This document shows, piece by piece, positions 1 through 8,077 of a stretch of DNA of 64,000 nt. The translations under genes and the position numbers were made by a program. The DNA is from Mumia flava (GTDB lineage Bacteria > Actinomycetota > Actinomycetes > Propionibacteriales > Nocardioidaceae). Each line of letters begins with the position of its first letter. The stretch's first letter is position 1. The notes beneath the pieces were generated by a model. That model was not told the origin of the DNA. It made no database searches and worked only from the letters and a program-made list of their open reading frames with translations. The stretch spans positions 1,984,001 to 2,048,000 of the forward strand of contig NZ_PGEZ01000001.1 of the NCBI RefSeq assembly GCF_002797495.1, given 5' to 3'.

Positions 1-116
1 ACCTGGTCCTGCGGGCCCTGCCGGCCGCGGCGACGGCGTCGTCCCCGACTCTGTCGTCCGACCTCGACCGCGTGCTCGGCCGGCTCGCGCCGGCCCCCGA
101 GAGGTCGGGCCGATGA
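1..116 (+). CDS. rnpA: Ribonuclease P protein component, 3' end
   Basis: Only the last 37 codons are in the window; the gene runs in from the left edge. The reading frame ends at the TGA at 114-116 and overlaps the yidD ATG by four bases. The visible residues, [13 protein letters not shown] followed by a Ser/Asp/Leu-rich tail, fit the C-terminal end of actinobacterial RnpA. RnpA is the protein subunit of RNase P, which matures the 5' ends of tRNAs. The order rnpA-yidD-yidC is the classic origin-proximal arrangement and supports the call. The catalytic RNA-binding part lies outside the window. Confidence 0.85.
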   Translation, partial: LVLRALPAAATASSPTLSSDLDRVLGRLAPAPERSGR

Positions 117-373
117 AGTACGTCCTGATCGCCCTGCTCAAGGCCTACCGAGCCGTGATCAGCCCGCTGTACGGGCAGGTCTGCCGCTACTACCCGTCGT
201 GCTCGGCCTATGCCCTCGGCGCGGTCGAGACGCATGGCGCCGTGAAGGGCTCGTGGCTCGCCGTGCGCCGACTCGGGCGATGCCACCCCTGGACCGCCGG
301 CGGCTACGATCCCGTCCCCCCTCGATCCGCCGCCGGCGGGTCGTCGTCCCCCACTTCCCCACGAGGCGTGTGA
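113..373 (+). CDS. yidD: Membrane protein insertion efficiency factor YidD
   Basis: An 86-residue protein with the family core: a hydrophobic/amphipathic N-terminus ([20 protein letters not shown]), then the Cys motif C-R-Y-Y-P-S-C-S-x-Y, then a G-x-C-H-P-W motif followed by G-G-Y-D-P-V-P. YidD lies at the inner face of the membrane and helps YidC-dependent insertion. The start overlaps the rnpA stop (ATGA), so the two are probably translationally coupled, and only 3 bp separate it from yidC. The last 15 residues are a low-complexity Ser/Pro/Gly tail of no recognised role. Confidence 0.95.
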   Translation: MKYVLIALLKAYRAVISPLYGQVCRYYPSCSAYALGAVETHGAVKGSWLAVRRLGRCHPWTAGGYDPVPPRSAAGGSSSPTSPRGV

Positions 374-376
374 CCC

Positions 377-1390
377 ATGGAATCGATCGGCAGCTTCTTC
401 GGCGCGATCATGCAACCGCTGTACTACGCGGTCTCGGCCATCATGGTCGGCTGGCACTGGCTCCTGACCCAGATCGGGCTCGATCCGGACTCCGGTTGGA
501 CGTGGGCGCTGTCGATCGTCGGGCTGACCGTCACGATCCGTGCGCTGCTGATCCCGCTGTTCGTCCGCCAGATCAAGGCCAGCCGCAACATGCAGCTGCT
601 CCAGCCCAAGATCAAGGAGCTGCAGAAGAAGTACGGGCACGATCGGGAGAAGCTCGCTCAGGAGCAGATGAAGCTCTTCAAGGACGCGGGGACGAACCCG
701 TTCGCGTCCTGCCTGCCGCTGCTTCTCCAGATGCCGATCTTCTTCGCCCTGTTCCGGGTGATCGACCACGCCGCGAACGGCGACGCGTACGGCGTGCTGA
801 CCCAGGAGCAGGTCGACTCGATCCAGAACGCCACCTTCCTCGGCGTGCAGATCGCGAGCCGGTTCACCGATCCTGAGGTCTCCTCCAAGATCGTGTGCGC
901 GATCCTCGTGGTGCTGATGACCGCGACGACGTTCCTGACGCAGCGGCAGCTGATGTCGAAGAACATGCCGAAGGACGCGATGACCGGGCCGTACGCCCAG
1001 CAGCAGAAGATGCTGCTCTACATCCTCCCCTTCGTCTTCGCCGTCGGTGGCATCGCGTTCCCGGTGGGCGTCCTCATCTACTGGACGACCTCGAACGCCT
1101 GGACGATGGGCCAGCAGTTCTACGTGATCCGGAACAACCCGGCGCCCGGCACCCCGGCGTTCGAGGCGAAGCACGCCCGGGACGTGAAGAAGGGCAAGAT
1201 CACGACGCCGGAGCCCGAGCCGGCCCCGGTCGACGAGGACGCGCAGATCCGTCGGCAGCAGCCGAAGAAGCAGTCGCGCCAGCAGCGCAAGAAGAACCCG
1301 CAGCAGCGCCGCCCGTCGGGCGGATCGACTGCACCGAAGGACGACTCCTCGGGCAAGGCCGGAGGAGATGGAGGTGGCACGAGTGAGTGA
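377..1390 (+). CDS. yidC: Membrane protein insertase YidC
   Basis: A 337-residue YidC/Oxa1 insertase, which places membrane proteins in the bilayer alone or with SecYEG. The first membrane segment is near residues 10-30. The conserved cytoplasmic helical hairpin (QIKASRNMQLLQPKIKELQ) is at about 60-100, and further membrane segments follow (PLLLQMPIFFALF, VLMTATTFLTQRQ, LLYILPFVFAVGGIAFPVG). It is the short Gram-positive form without a large periplasmic domain. From about residue 265 the tail is very basic and Gln/Lys/Arg-rich, as expected for ribosome contact. The 3' end overlaps the start of jag. Confidence 0.95.
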   Translation: MESIGSFFGAIMQPLYYAVSAIMVGWHWLLTQIGLDPDSGWTWALSIVGLTVTIRALLIPLFVRQIKASRNMQLLQPKIKELQKKYGHDREKLAQEQMKLFKDAGTNPFASCLPLLLQMPIFFALFRVIDHAANGDAYGVLTQEQVDSIQNATFLGVQIASRFTDPEVSSKIVCAILVVLMTATTFLTQRQLMSKNMPKDAMTGPYAQQQKMLLYILPFVFAVGGIAFPVGVLIYWTTSNAWTMGQQFYVIRNNPAPGTPAFEAKHARDVKKGKITTPEPEPAPVDEDAQIRRQQPKKQSRQQRKKNPQQRRPSGGSTAPKDDSSGKAGGDGGGTSE

Positions 1391-1907
1391 GTCGCAGGTG
1401 GAAGACGTCACGACCGACGCGCAGGCTGACGAGGATCGCCCGAGTCGGCTGGACCGGCTCGAGCACGAGGGCGACGTGGCTGCCGACTTCCTCGAGGACC
1501 TGCTCGACATCGCCGACCTCGACGGCGACATCGACATGGATGTCGACGGCAACCGCGCCGTCGTCTCGGTCGTGGGCGGCCAGCTCCAGCAGCTGGTCGG
1601 CCGGGACGGGGAGGTCCTGGAGGCGCTGCAGGAGCTGACCCGGCTGGCGGTCTACCGCGAGACCGGAGAGCGCTCGCGGCTGATGCTCGACGTCGCGGGA
1701 TACCGCGCCGAGCGTCGCGAGGCTCTGACGCGCGCGGCCGAGGAGGCCGTTGCTTCCGCCAAGGAAGCGGGTGCGCCCGTCAGGCTCGATCCGATGACAC
1801 CGTTCGAGCGGAAGGTCGTGCACGACGCGGTCGCCGCTGCCGGTCTCGTGAGCGAGTCCGAGGGTGAGGAGCCCAACCGCCGGGTGGTCGTCCTTCCGAC
1901 GTCCTGA
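1383..1907 (+). CDS. jag: R3H/KH RNA-binding protein Jag (KhpB)
   Basis: A 174-residue Jag/KhpB/SpoIIIJ-associated protein: acidic N-terminus, KH-like region (about 35-100) and C-terminal R3H domain (about 105-170, with SRLMLDVAGYR and LDPMTPFERKVVHDAV). The family binds RNA and is linked to control of cell elongation and division. The GTG at 1383 is chosen because a GGAGG lies at 1370-1374, 8 nt upstream; the upstream ATG at 1368 has its purine-rich stretch directly abutting it and so lacks proper spacing. It overlaps the end of yidC, and its stop overlaps the rsmG ATG. Confidence 0.9.
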   Translation: MSESQVEDVTTDAQADEDRPSRLDRLEHEGDVAADFLEDLLDIADLDGDIDMDVDGNRAVVSVVGGQLQQLVGRDGEVLEALQELTRLAVYRETGERSRLMLDVAGYRAERREALTRAAEEAVASAKEAGAPVRLDPMTPFERKVVHDAVAAAGLVSESEGEEPNRRVVVLPTS

Positions 1908-2539
1908 TGGATGTTTCACGTGAAACATCGGCTCCGGCCGTGGCCGGAAGTCTCTTCGGGTCCAGGCTGGACCTCGCACAGCGCTACGCGATGTCCCTGG
2001 CAACGTCCGGCGTCGAGCGTGGACTGATCGGGCCGCGTGAGGTCCCCCGGCTGTGGGACCGCCACCTGCTGAACTGCGCCGTCGTCGCGACTGCGTTGGA
2101 GTCGGGTGCGGAGATCGCCGATGTCGGCACGGGCGCAGGGCTTCCGGGCTTGGTGTGGGCGATTGCGCGGGCGGACGTCCGGATGACGCTGATCGAGCCG
2201 CTCCTGCGCCGTACGGTCTTCCTCGAGGAAGTCGTGGCCGATCTCGGGCTGGACAACGTCGACGTGGTCCGCGGCCGCGCCGAGGAGGTCGACGGCGCGT
2301 ACGACGTCGTCACCTCGCGTGCGGTGGCGCCTCTGCCGCGTCTGGTCGGGTGGTCGATGCCGCTCGTTCGTCCGGGAGGCTCGATGTGGGCGATCAAGGG
2401 CGCGTCGGTCTCCGACGAGGTGCCGGCTGCGCGGTCCGCCATCCGCCGGTCCGGAGGGACAAACGTCCGCGTGACCACGTACGGTGAAGGCATCGTCGAG
2501 ACCCCCACCACCGTCCTCCAGATCGACAGGATCCCGTGA
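1907..2539 (+). CDS. rsmG: 16S rRNA (guanine-527-N7) methyltransferase
   Basis: A 210-residue RsmG/GidB. It transfers a methyl group from S-adenosylmethionine to N7 of G527 in 16S rRNA; its loss is known to give low-level streptomycin resistance. The Rossmann motif I is seen as ADVGTGAGLPGLVWAI (about 68-83), followed by motif II LIEPLLRRT and the TSRAVAPL segment. The ATG overlaps the jag stop, and the gene ends in an ATGA overlap with the next small ORF. Residues 3-7 (VSRET) are written by a full parS palindrome inside the coding sequence. Confidence 0.95.
   Translation: MDVSRETSAPAVAGSLFGSRLDLAQRYAMSLATSGVERGLIGPREVPRLWDRHLLNCAVVATALESGAEIADVGTGAGLPGLVWAIARADVRMTLIEPLLRRTVFLEEVVADLGLDNVDVVRGRAEEVDGAYDVVTSRAVAPLPRLVGWSMPLVRPGGSMWAIKGASVSDEVPAARSAIRRSGGTNVRVTTYGEGIVETPTTVLQIDRIP
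1912..1927. promoter_or_regulatory. parS centromere site 1 (inside rsmG)
   Basis: TGTTTCACGTGAAACA, an exact match to the bacterial parS consensus; the palindrome extends one base each side (1911-1928). ParB, encoded about 1.7 kb downstream, loads at such sites to build the segregation complex. The site lies within codons 2-7 of rsmG. Confidence 0.95.
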
Positions 2540-2688
2540 TGCAGATCGAAGTCGTCCGCGGGCTGGGCTACCCCCGGTTCTCCGAGAAGCGCGCCCCGCA
2601 CGATGTCGCGGACACGACGCTCCCGGTGGGATGGCAGGACCCGGACGTTTCACGTGAAACTAAGCGCGGAGAGGGAGCGAGAGCGTGA
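2539..2688 (+). CDS. Small ORF between rsmG and parA (49 aa)
   Basis: An unrecognised 49-codon frame. Its ATG overlaps the rsmG TGA (ATGA) and its TGA overlaps the parA GTG (GTGA), so it links the two genes by two stop/start overlaps in a frame different from both. In the first 34 codons 31 third positions are G or C, as in true genes here. The last 15 codons lose this bias where they run through the second parS site and the parA ribosome-binding region. The product begins [17 protein letters not shown] and carries DVSRET near its end. Either a small protein or a translational-coupling leader for parAB is possible. No family was recognised. Confidence 0.55.
   Translation: MQIEVVRGLGYPRFSEKRAPHDVADTTLPVGWQDPDVSRETKRGEGARA
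2647..2660. promoter_or_regulatory. parS centromere site 2
   Basis: GTTTCACGTGAAAC, the 14-bp parS core with both outermost consensus bases changed. It lies 25 bp upstream of the parA start, inside the small ORF, and is again read as V-S-R-E-T. It is about 735 bp from site 1. Confidence 0.88.
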
Positions 2689-3650
2689 CCGAGTCGACGG
2701 AAGGTTCGCCCCCCGGAGTCGTGCGAGCCTCCGAGCTCACCCACGCCGGAGCGTTCGCGATCGATACGCCGTTGGCGCGCGAGGTCGCCGACAACCTGGC
2801 GCGGCAGCAGCTGGCCAGCGCGACCGGACCGATGCCGAAGCCGGCCCGGACGCGCGTCATCGTCGTCGCGAACCAGAAGGGCGGGGTCGGCAAGACCACG
2901 ACCGCGGTCAACGTGGCGGCCTCGATGGCAGGCCAGGGACTGCGGGTCCTCGTCGTCGACCTCGACCCGCAGGGCAACGCGTCAACGGCGCTGAACGTCG
3001 AGCACTCGGAGGAGACGCCCGGCGTCTACGAGGTGCTGGTCGAAGGCGCCCGGATCGAGGATCTCAGCAAGCCCTGTCCGGACGTCGACAACCTCGACGT
3101 CCTCCCCGCGTCGATCCAGCTCGCCGGTGCCGAGGTCGAGCTGGTCCCGATGGTCGCGCGGGAGGTCCGGCTGAAGCGCGCGCTCGACGAGTTCCTCGAA
3201 CGCAACTCCGAGGCCGACCACGCCTACGACTACGTGTTCGTCGACTGTCCGCCCTCGCTCGGCCTGCTGACCGTCAACGCGTTGGCGGCGGCGCGCGAGG
3301 TCATGATCCCGATCCAGTGCGAGTACTACGCGCTCGAGGGACTCAGCCAGCTGATCCGGACGATCGACATGGTCAAGGACCAGCTGAACCCGTCCCTTTC
3401 TCTCAGCACGATCCTGCTGACGATGTACGACGCCCGCACCCGGCTGAGCGCGGGCGTCGCCGACGAGGTCCGGAACTACTTCGGGGGACAGGTCCTGCGG
3501 ACCGCGATCCCGCGCTCCGTGCGGATCTCCGAGGCGCCGAGCTATCAGCAGACCGTGATCACGTACGACCCGAGCTCGCCGGGCTCCCTGTCCTACCTCG
3601 AAGCGGCCCGCGAGATCGCGGACGCGGCCACGACGGAGCCGGCCTCGTGA
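2685..3650 (+). CDS. parA: Chromosome partitioning ATPase ParA
   Basis: A 321-residue ParA/Soj ATPase that moves ParB-parS complexes apart over the nucleoid. The deviant Walker A motif KGGVGKTT starts at K65; [12 protein letters not shown] follows, and [18 protein letters not shown] is the Walker B region. An N-terminal extension of about 55 residues precedes the ATPase core, as in other actinobacteria. The GTG start has a purine-rich stretch (GGAGAGGGAGCGAGA) just upstream and overlaps the small ORF stop. The stop overlaps the parB GTG, so parA and parB are co-translated. Confidence 0.95.
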   Translation: MTESTEGSPPGVVRASELTHAGAFAIDTPLAREVADNLARQQLASATGPMPKPARTRVIVVANQKGGVGKTTTAVNVAASMAGQGLRVLVVDLDPQGNASTALNVEHSEETPGVYEVLVEGARIEDLSKPCPDVDNLDVLPASIQLAGAEVELVPMVAREVRLKRALDEFLERNSEADHAYDYVFVDCPPSLGLLTVNALAAAREVMIPIQCEYYALEGLSQLIRTIDMVKDQLNPSLSLSTILLTMYDARTRLSAGVADEVRNYFGGQVLRTAIPRSVRISEAPSYQQTVITYDPSSPGSLSYLEAAREIADAATTEPAS

Positions 3651-4753
3651 GCCCTCAGCGGCGCGGCCTCGGGCGGGGCCTGGGAGCCCTGATCCCGACC
3701 GCCGACCCCGATTCTCCCCGGCAGAGCAGCGATCCCGCGCGTCCCGACCAGCCCACGCCGGCCGACGGGCGCCGTGACGACCACGTGGACCCGGAGTCCG
3801 GGGCGTCCGTGGGCGGTCCCGTGTCCGAGACGGCCGCGGGATCGACGAAGGCCGAGCCTCGCGAGGACGGCGGGCGTGGTGCCTCGAGCGCGACCTCGGC
3901 CCCGAGGGCGGAGACCGCACCGGAACTGACGCCGGTGGAGGGAGCCCGGTTCGCGGAGGTGCCGGTCACCTCGATCCGTCCGAACCCGCGCCAGCCGCGT
4001 GAGGTGTTCGACGAGGAGCCGATGGCCGAGCTGGTCGCCTCGATCTCCGAGATCGGACTGCTTCAGCCGGTCGTGGTCCGCCCGGTCGGGGACGAGCAGT
4101 ACGAGCTGGTGATGGGGGAGCGCCGCTGGCGCGCCACCCAGGAGGCCGGACTCGACGTCATCCCGGCGATCGTCCGCGACACCGACGACAGTGACATGCT
4201 CCGGGACGCGCTCCTGGAGAACCTTCACCGCGCGCAGCTCAATCCTCTCGAGGAGGCGGCGGCCTACCAGCAGCTGCTCGACGACTTCGACTGCACGCAT
4301 GACGAGCTGGCCCGCAGGATCGGGCGATCGCGTCCCCAGATCAGCAACACGCTGCGGCTCCTGCGCCTCACCCCGCCCGTTCAGCGGCGGGTGGCAGCGG
4401 GGGTGCTGACCGCGGGGCACGCCCGTGCGCTGGTGGGCGTCGAGGATCGTGACCGCCAGGACCAGCTGGCCCAGCGGGTCGTCGCCGAAGGACTGTCGGT
4501 CCGCGCGCTCGAGGAGCTCATCGCGCTCGGCACCTCGGAGCCCGAGCCGACGCGTCGGCCGAGAGGCCCGAAGCCGGTCGCGCCTCGGCTGACCGACCTG
4601 GCCGGGCGGCTGTCCGACCGGTTCGACACCCGGGTCAAGGTCGACCTGGGCAAGAGCAAGGGCAGGATCACGGTCGAGTTCGCGTCGATCGACGACCTGG
4701 AGCGGATCGTGACGCTGATGGACCCTGCGGCTGGCGGCGACGCATCAGCGTGA
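3647..4753 (+). CDS. parB: Chromosome partitioning protein ParB
   Basis: A 368-residue ParB/Spo0J CTPase that binds parS. The GTG at 3647 overlaps the parA stop and gives the family's typical beginning, [16 protein letters not shown], the ParA-activating arginine-rich segment. A disordered Pro/Ser/Glu linker (about 20-100) is followed by the CTPase domain ([11 protein letters not shown], then [11 protein letters not shown] and [14 protein letters not shown]), the helix-turn-helix for parS (about 225-275), and a C-terminal dimerisation region rich in Lys/Asp. A terminator hairpin follows about 100 bp after the stop. Confidence 0.95.
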   Translation: MSPQRRGLGRGLGALIPTADPDSPRQSSDPARPDQPTPADGRRDDHVDPESGASVGGPVSETAAGSTKAEPREDGGRGASSATSAPRAETAPELTPVEGARFAEVPVTSIRPNPRQPREVFDEEPMAELVASISEIGLLQPVVVRPVGDEQYELVMGERRWRATQEAGLDVIPAIVRDTDDSDMLRDALLENLHRAQLNPLEEAAAYQQLLDDFDCTHDELARRIGRSRPQISNTLRLLRLTPPVQRRVAAGVLTAGHARALVGVEDRDRQDQLAQRVVAEGLSVRALEELIALGTSEPEPTRRPRGPKPVAPRLTDLAGRLSDRFDTRVKVDLGKSKGRITVEFASIDDLERIVTLMDPAAGGDASA

Positions 4754-4851
4754 ACGTCTGCGCGACGCGTCGTCGAAGCCATTAATTGATTTGTCGACAA
4801 ATACCTAAGACGCCATAACCGGCGTTCCGTCAGCTGTACCCCTGGCACGAG

Positions 4852-4886
4852 GAAGCCCCGGGCGATCATCGATCACCCGGGGCTTC
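4852..4886. terminator. Bidirectional terminator between parB and trxA
   Basis: An 11-bp perfect stem, GAAGCCCCGGG / CCCGGGGCTTC, with a 13-nt loop that itself contains GATCATCGATC. It lies between the convergent parB and trxA genes and could end both transcripts. There is no U-run, which is usual for actinobacterial terminators. Upstream, 4784-4808 is an unusually AT-rich stretch (ATTAATTGATTTGTCGACAA) with no assigned role. Confidence 0.75.
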
Positions 4887-4930
4887 ATGGTCGGCGTGCC
4901 GAGATCCGGCGGATCCGGCAGCAGCAAGGA

Positions 4931-5257
4931 TCAGGACACGTACTCGTCGAGCTCCTTGAGCAGCAGACTCTTCGGCTTCGCGCCGATGACGGTGTGCACC
5001 AGCTCGCCGCCGGAGTAGACGTTGAGAGTCGGGATCGACGTCACGCGGTACGACGCCGGCGTCTGCGGGTTCTCGTCGACGTTCATCTTCACGACCGTGA
5101 TCTTGTCGGCGTGCTCCGCCGCGATCTCCTCGAGGATCGGAGCGACCTGGCGGCACGGTCCGCACCACTCGGCCCAGAAGTCGACGAGGACGGGCTTGTC
5201 GGCGCCGAGCACGGCGGTGGAGAAGTCGGCATCGGTGACGGCCTGGATGTTGCCCAC
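4931..5257 (-). CDS. trxA: Thioredoxin
   Basis: A 108-residue thioredoxin with the active site WCGPC at residues 31-35 (W-A-E-W-C-G-P-C) and the cis-proline loop S-I-P-T-L. It reduces protein disulfides and is recharged by the TrxB encoded 46 bp upstream on the same strand. The GTG at 5257 is chosen because AAAGGA lies 5-10 nt before it and the product then begins at the normal family position; the frame stays open further upstream but has no thioredoxin sequence there. Confidence 0.95.
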   Translation of the reverse strand: MGNIQAVTDADFSTAVLGADKPVLVDFWAEWCGPCRQVAPILEEIAAEHADKITVVKMNVDENPQTPASYRVTSIPTLNVYSGGELVHTVIGAKPKSLLLKELDEYVS

Positions 5258-5303
5258 GGTTGGTTCCTTTGCGCTCGAGTGGAAGGTGCGGTGCCTGTCA
5301 GGA

Positions 5304-6317
5304 TCAACCCGCGACGGACGCGGACGATTCCGGGGTGGTGGTCTGCTGGGTGCTGGGCTCGATCGCCGGGGCGGCAGGTGCCCGATCCTCGAGATCGGCG
5401 AGGAAGCGCTCGGCGTCCAGCGCCGCCGAGCATCCCGTGCCGGCGGCGGTGACGGCCTGACGGTAGGTGTGGTCCACGAGATCGCCGGACGCGAAGACGC
5501 CCGGGAGGTTCGTCCGGGTCGAGCCTGACTCGACGAGCACGTAACCCTCGGCATCGAGGTCGACCTGGCCCTTGACCAGCTCGGAGCGAGGATCGTGCCC
5601 GATCGCGATGAACAGCCCGGTCGCGTCGAGGTCACGCTCGCCGCCGGTCACCGTGTCGCGCAGGACGACGCCCTCGAGCGTGTCCTGGCCGCGGAGCCCG
5701 GCGACCTCGCTGTTCCAGGCGAACTCGATCTTGTCGTTCTTGAAGGCGCGGTCCTGCATGATCTTGCTGGCGCGCAGCTCGTCACGACGGTGCACGAGGG
5801 TGACCTTCTCTGCGAACCGGGTCAGGAACGTCGCCTCCTCGACCGCGGAGTCACCGCCTCCCACGACCACGATGTTCTGGTTGCGGAAGAAGAATCCGTC
5901 GCAGGTCGCACACCAGCTCACCCCGCGCCCGGACAGACGGTCCTCGTCCGGCAGCCCGAGCTTGCGGTATCCCGAGCCCATCGCGAGGATCACGGCGTGC
6001 GCGCGGAACTCGCCCGTGGCGGTCCGCACGACCTTCACGTCGTCGCCCAGGTCGACCGACACGACGTCGTCAGCGACCAGCTCGGCGCCGAACCGCTCGG
6101 CCTGCTGGCGCATGTTGTCCATCAGCGCCGGCCCGACGATGCCCTCGGGGAAGCCCGGGAAGTTCTCGACGTCGGTCGTGTTCATCAGGGCGCCACCGGC
6201 GGTGACGGAGCCCTCGAAGACCAGCGGCGAGAGGTTCGCGCGGGCGGTGTAGACCGCCGCGGTGTAGCCTGCCGGGCCGGATCCGATGATGATCACGTTG
6301 CGTACGTCAGTAGACAT
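5304..6317 (-). CDS. trxB: Thioredoxin-disulfide reductase
   Basis: A 337-residue FAD/NADPH thioredoxin reductase. It shows the FAD dinucleotide-binding motif [13 protein letters not shown] (9-21), the redox-active C136-A-T-C139, a second nucleotide motif [13 protein letters not shown] for NADPH, and the C-terminal FAD motif [16 protein letters not shown]. The ATG at 6317 gives the standard N-terminus [11 protein letters not shown]. About 25 residues of Ala/Pro/Thr-rich tail follow the family's usual end. It forms a two-gene unit with trxA. In Mycobacterium a sigma factor gene sits between trxB and the murJ cluster; here none is present. Confidence 0.95.
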   Translation of the reverse strand: MSTDVRNVIIIGSGPAGYTAAVYTARANLSPLVFEGSVTAGGALMNTTDVENFPGFPEGIVGPALMDNMRQQAERFGAELVADDVVSVDLGDDVKVVRTATGEFRAHAVILAMGSGYRKLGLPDEDRLSGRGVSWCATCDGFFFRNQNIVVVGGGDSAVEEATFLTRFAEKVTLVHRRDELRASKIMQDRAFKNDKIEFAWNSEVAGLRGQDTLEGVVLRDTVTGGERDLDATGLFIAIGHDPRSELVKGQVDLDAEGYVLVESGSTRTNLPGVFASGDLVDHTYRQAVTAAGTGCSAALDAERFLADLEDRAPAAPAIEPSTQQTTTPESSASVAG

Positions 6318-6398
6318 TCTTCGCCTTCGTTGGTGGTCGATCCGTGCAGCCTTCGGCTGCACTCCGCACAACGCATCCTAGGGGGGCGGCATTCCCGC

Positions 6399-7982
6399 TC
6401 AGGCGTAGCCGCGGACGACGACCTCGGCGACCCCACCTTGGAACACGTCGTCGTCGACCGCGGGCAGCTCGGTGAGCCAGAGCAGGACGTACTGCGTGCG
6501 CGTGACCTCCCCGAGCGAGACCGACGCTCCGGTCGGGGAGTTGTCGGCGTTGCCGACCCGCTTCATCTGGTCGAGGCGGGTGGGCTCGCGGCTGCGGTCC
6601 GGGGCGACGTAGACCTGGAACGAGATCGGGGCGTCGACGAACAGCGCCTGGACGCTCTCGACGTCGTGGACGTCCCCGAGGTCCAGCATCAGGCCCACGC
6701 CCTCCTTCAGCCCACCCAGGGCTGCCTGGTTGTAGTACTCCAGGGTCGTCCACGCCGTCTCGGGGTCGCCGTCGACGGCCAGCCCGACGGCGTCCGGGTT
6801 CTCCGAGCCGTCGCCGTCGGGCTCCGGGTCGAAGGACGTCACCGAGTCCACGGGCAGGTCCACCACGGACCCGGTGATGACCGGATCGGCCGCCGTCGGC
6901 TGGTCGCTCGGGATCGAGTCGCCCCCGGGTGCCGAGGCACGGCCGACCACGAACGTCAGGCCGATCGCGAGGAGCACGATCACGACGACGGCGAGCCAGA
7001 TCAGCTTGCGCTCGCCGTCGGTGGCCCGGCGCAGACGCTCGACGCCGCGCTCGGCGAGATTCGGGGGCGGTGGTTCCAAGGCCTGCGGTCGACGCTTGGG
7101 CGTCACGCCCGGTGGCGGGCCCTCCGGGACCCGCACCGGATCGTGCCGGAACAGGTCGGGCGACGACGCGAGCACCTCGGGCTCCTCGGCCGGCTCGTCC
7201 TCGCCGGTCATCGCGAGCTCGAGTGCGATGTCGCGGGCGCTGTGCAGACCTGCTCGATGGTGTCGTGGGGGGCGTCCGAGGATCTGGTCGCAGACCACGT
7301 CCACGTCGCGTCCCACCCCGGCGCGGACCTGTCGGGGACGGAGCAGCCGCCCGTGCTCGCGCGGCGCGGCCGGCAGTCCCTCGTCGCCTCCCGGGTACCG
7401 GCCGGTGAGGCAGGCGTAGAGCAGCTTGCCCAGAGCCTCGACGTCGAGCTGCTCGGCGTAGCCGACGTCGGCCTCGTCGACGTCGTGGTGGGCCGAACGC
7501 AGCGCGTGGTCGGTCGCGAGGCCGATGACCCGGACCGCTCCGTTGTCCTTGAGCAGGACCGTCGCCGGTCGCAGGTGGCGGTGGTAGACGCCGGCGGCGT
7601 GCGCCTCGGCCATGGCCTCGGCCACCTCTGCGACCACGGTGGCGGAGCGACGGTTCGTCAGCGTGGTCGGGTCGAGCACGTGGTCGAGGGAGACTGCGCG
7701 CGCCCACTCCCGGACGAGGTACGTGTGGCCGAGGTCGTCCTCCACGATGTCGAGGATCCGCAGGAACCGCGGGTCGGCCACCGCCGTCGACCGGCCGGCG
7801 GCGAGCACGAACGCGGTCGACCGGCGGTCGTCGGCACGCAGGGCCTGGACACCGACCGGGCGGGACAGCACCGTGTCGTAGGCCTTCCAGGTGACGGCCC
7901 CGCCCGACTCCTTGATCAGGTCGTCGAGGCGGTAGCGACCGGAGAGCACCGTCCCCGAGCTCAGCTGCGCCGTCTGGTCCAC
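6399..7982 (-). CDS. MurJ-associated membrane pseudokinase
   Basis: A 527-residue protein. Residues about 15-255 have a Ser/Thr-kinase fold but key residues are gone: the ATP-anchoring Lys is missing (RPVGVQALR), the catalytic loop reads Y-H-R-H-L-R-P (133-139) instead of H-R-D-L-K-P, and V-I-G-L (152-155) stands where D-F-G is expected. A single membrane helix (327-349) leads to an extracytoplasmic galactose-binding-like domain (about 370-527). In Mycobacterium this pseudokinase is fused to MurJ (Rv3910), where its phosphorylated form recruits the FHA protein FhaA; here it is a separate gene. The GTG start is 5 nt after TAGCAT, so a leaderless transcript of its own is likely. Confidence 0.85.
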   Translation of the reverse strand: MDQTAQLSSGTVLSGRYRLDDLIKESGGAVTWKAYDTVLSRPVGVQALRADDRRSTAFVLAAGRSTAVADPRFLRILDIVEDDLGHTYLVREWARAVSLDHVLDPTTLTNRRSATVVAEVAEAMAEAHAAGVYHRHLRPATVLLKDNGAVRVIGLATDHALRSAHHDVDEADVGYAEQLDVEALGKLLYACLTGRYPGGDEGLPAAPREHGRLLRPRQVRAGVGRDVDVVCDQILGRPPRHHRAGLHSARDIALELAMTGEDEPAEEPEVLASSPDLFRHDPVRVPEGPPPGVTPKRRPQALEPPPPNLAERGVERLRRATDGERKLIWLAVVVIVLLAIGLTFVVGRASAPGGDSIPSDQPTAADPVITGSVVDLPVDSVTSFDPEPDGDGSENPDAVGLAVDGDPETAWTTLEYYNQAALGGLKEGVGLMLDLGDVHDVESVQALFVDAPISFQVYVAPDRSREPTRLDQMKRVGNADNSPTGASVSLGEVTRTQYVLLWLTELPAVDDDVFQGGVAEVVVRGYA

Positions 7983-7987
7983 GCCTC

Positions 7988-7993
7988 ATGCTA
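7988..7993 (-). promoter_or_regulatory. -10 element of the pseudokinase gene (leaderless)
   Basis: TAGCAT on the minus strand, 5 nt upstream of the GTG at 7982. No ribosome binding site is present, so transcription probably starts at or next to the start codon. Confidence 0.6.
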
Positions 7994-8077
7994 TCCACGC
8001 GGTGGGCGGACACGTGGCGCACCACCCCGGGTTGCCGGCGGATCCCACCGCCCTCGCCTGGGACGGCCGCGCAGGGC

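Noticed and set aside
5258-5635. N-terminal extension of thioredoxin
   Set aside because: The frame is open but overlaps the end of trxB, and a good ribosome binding site with GTG sits at the normal thioredoxin start.
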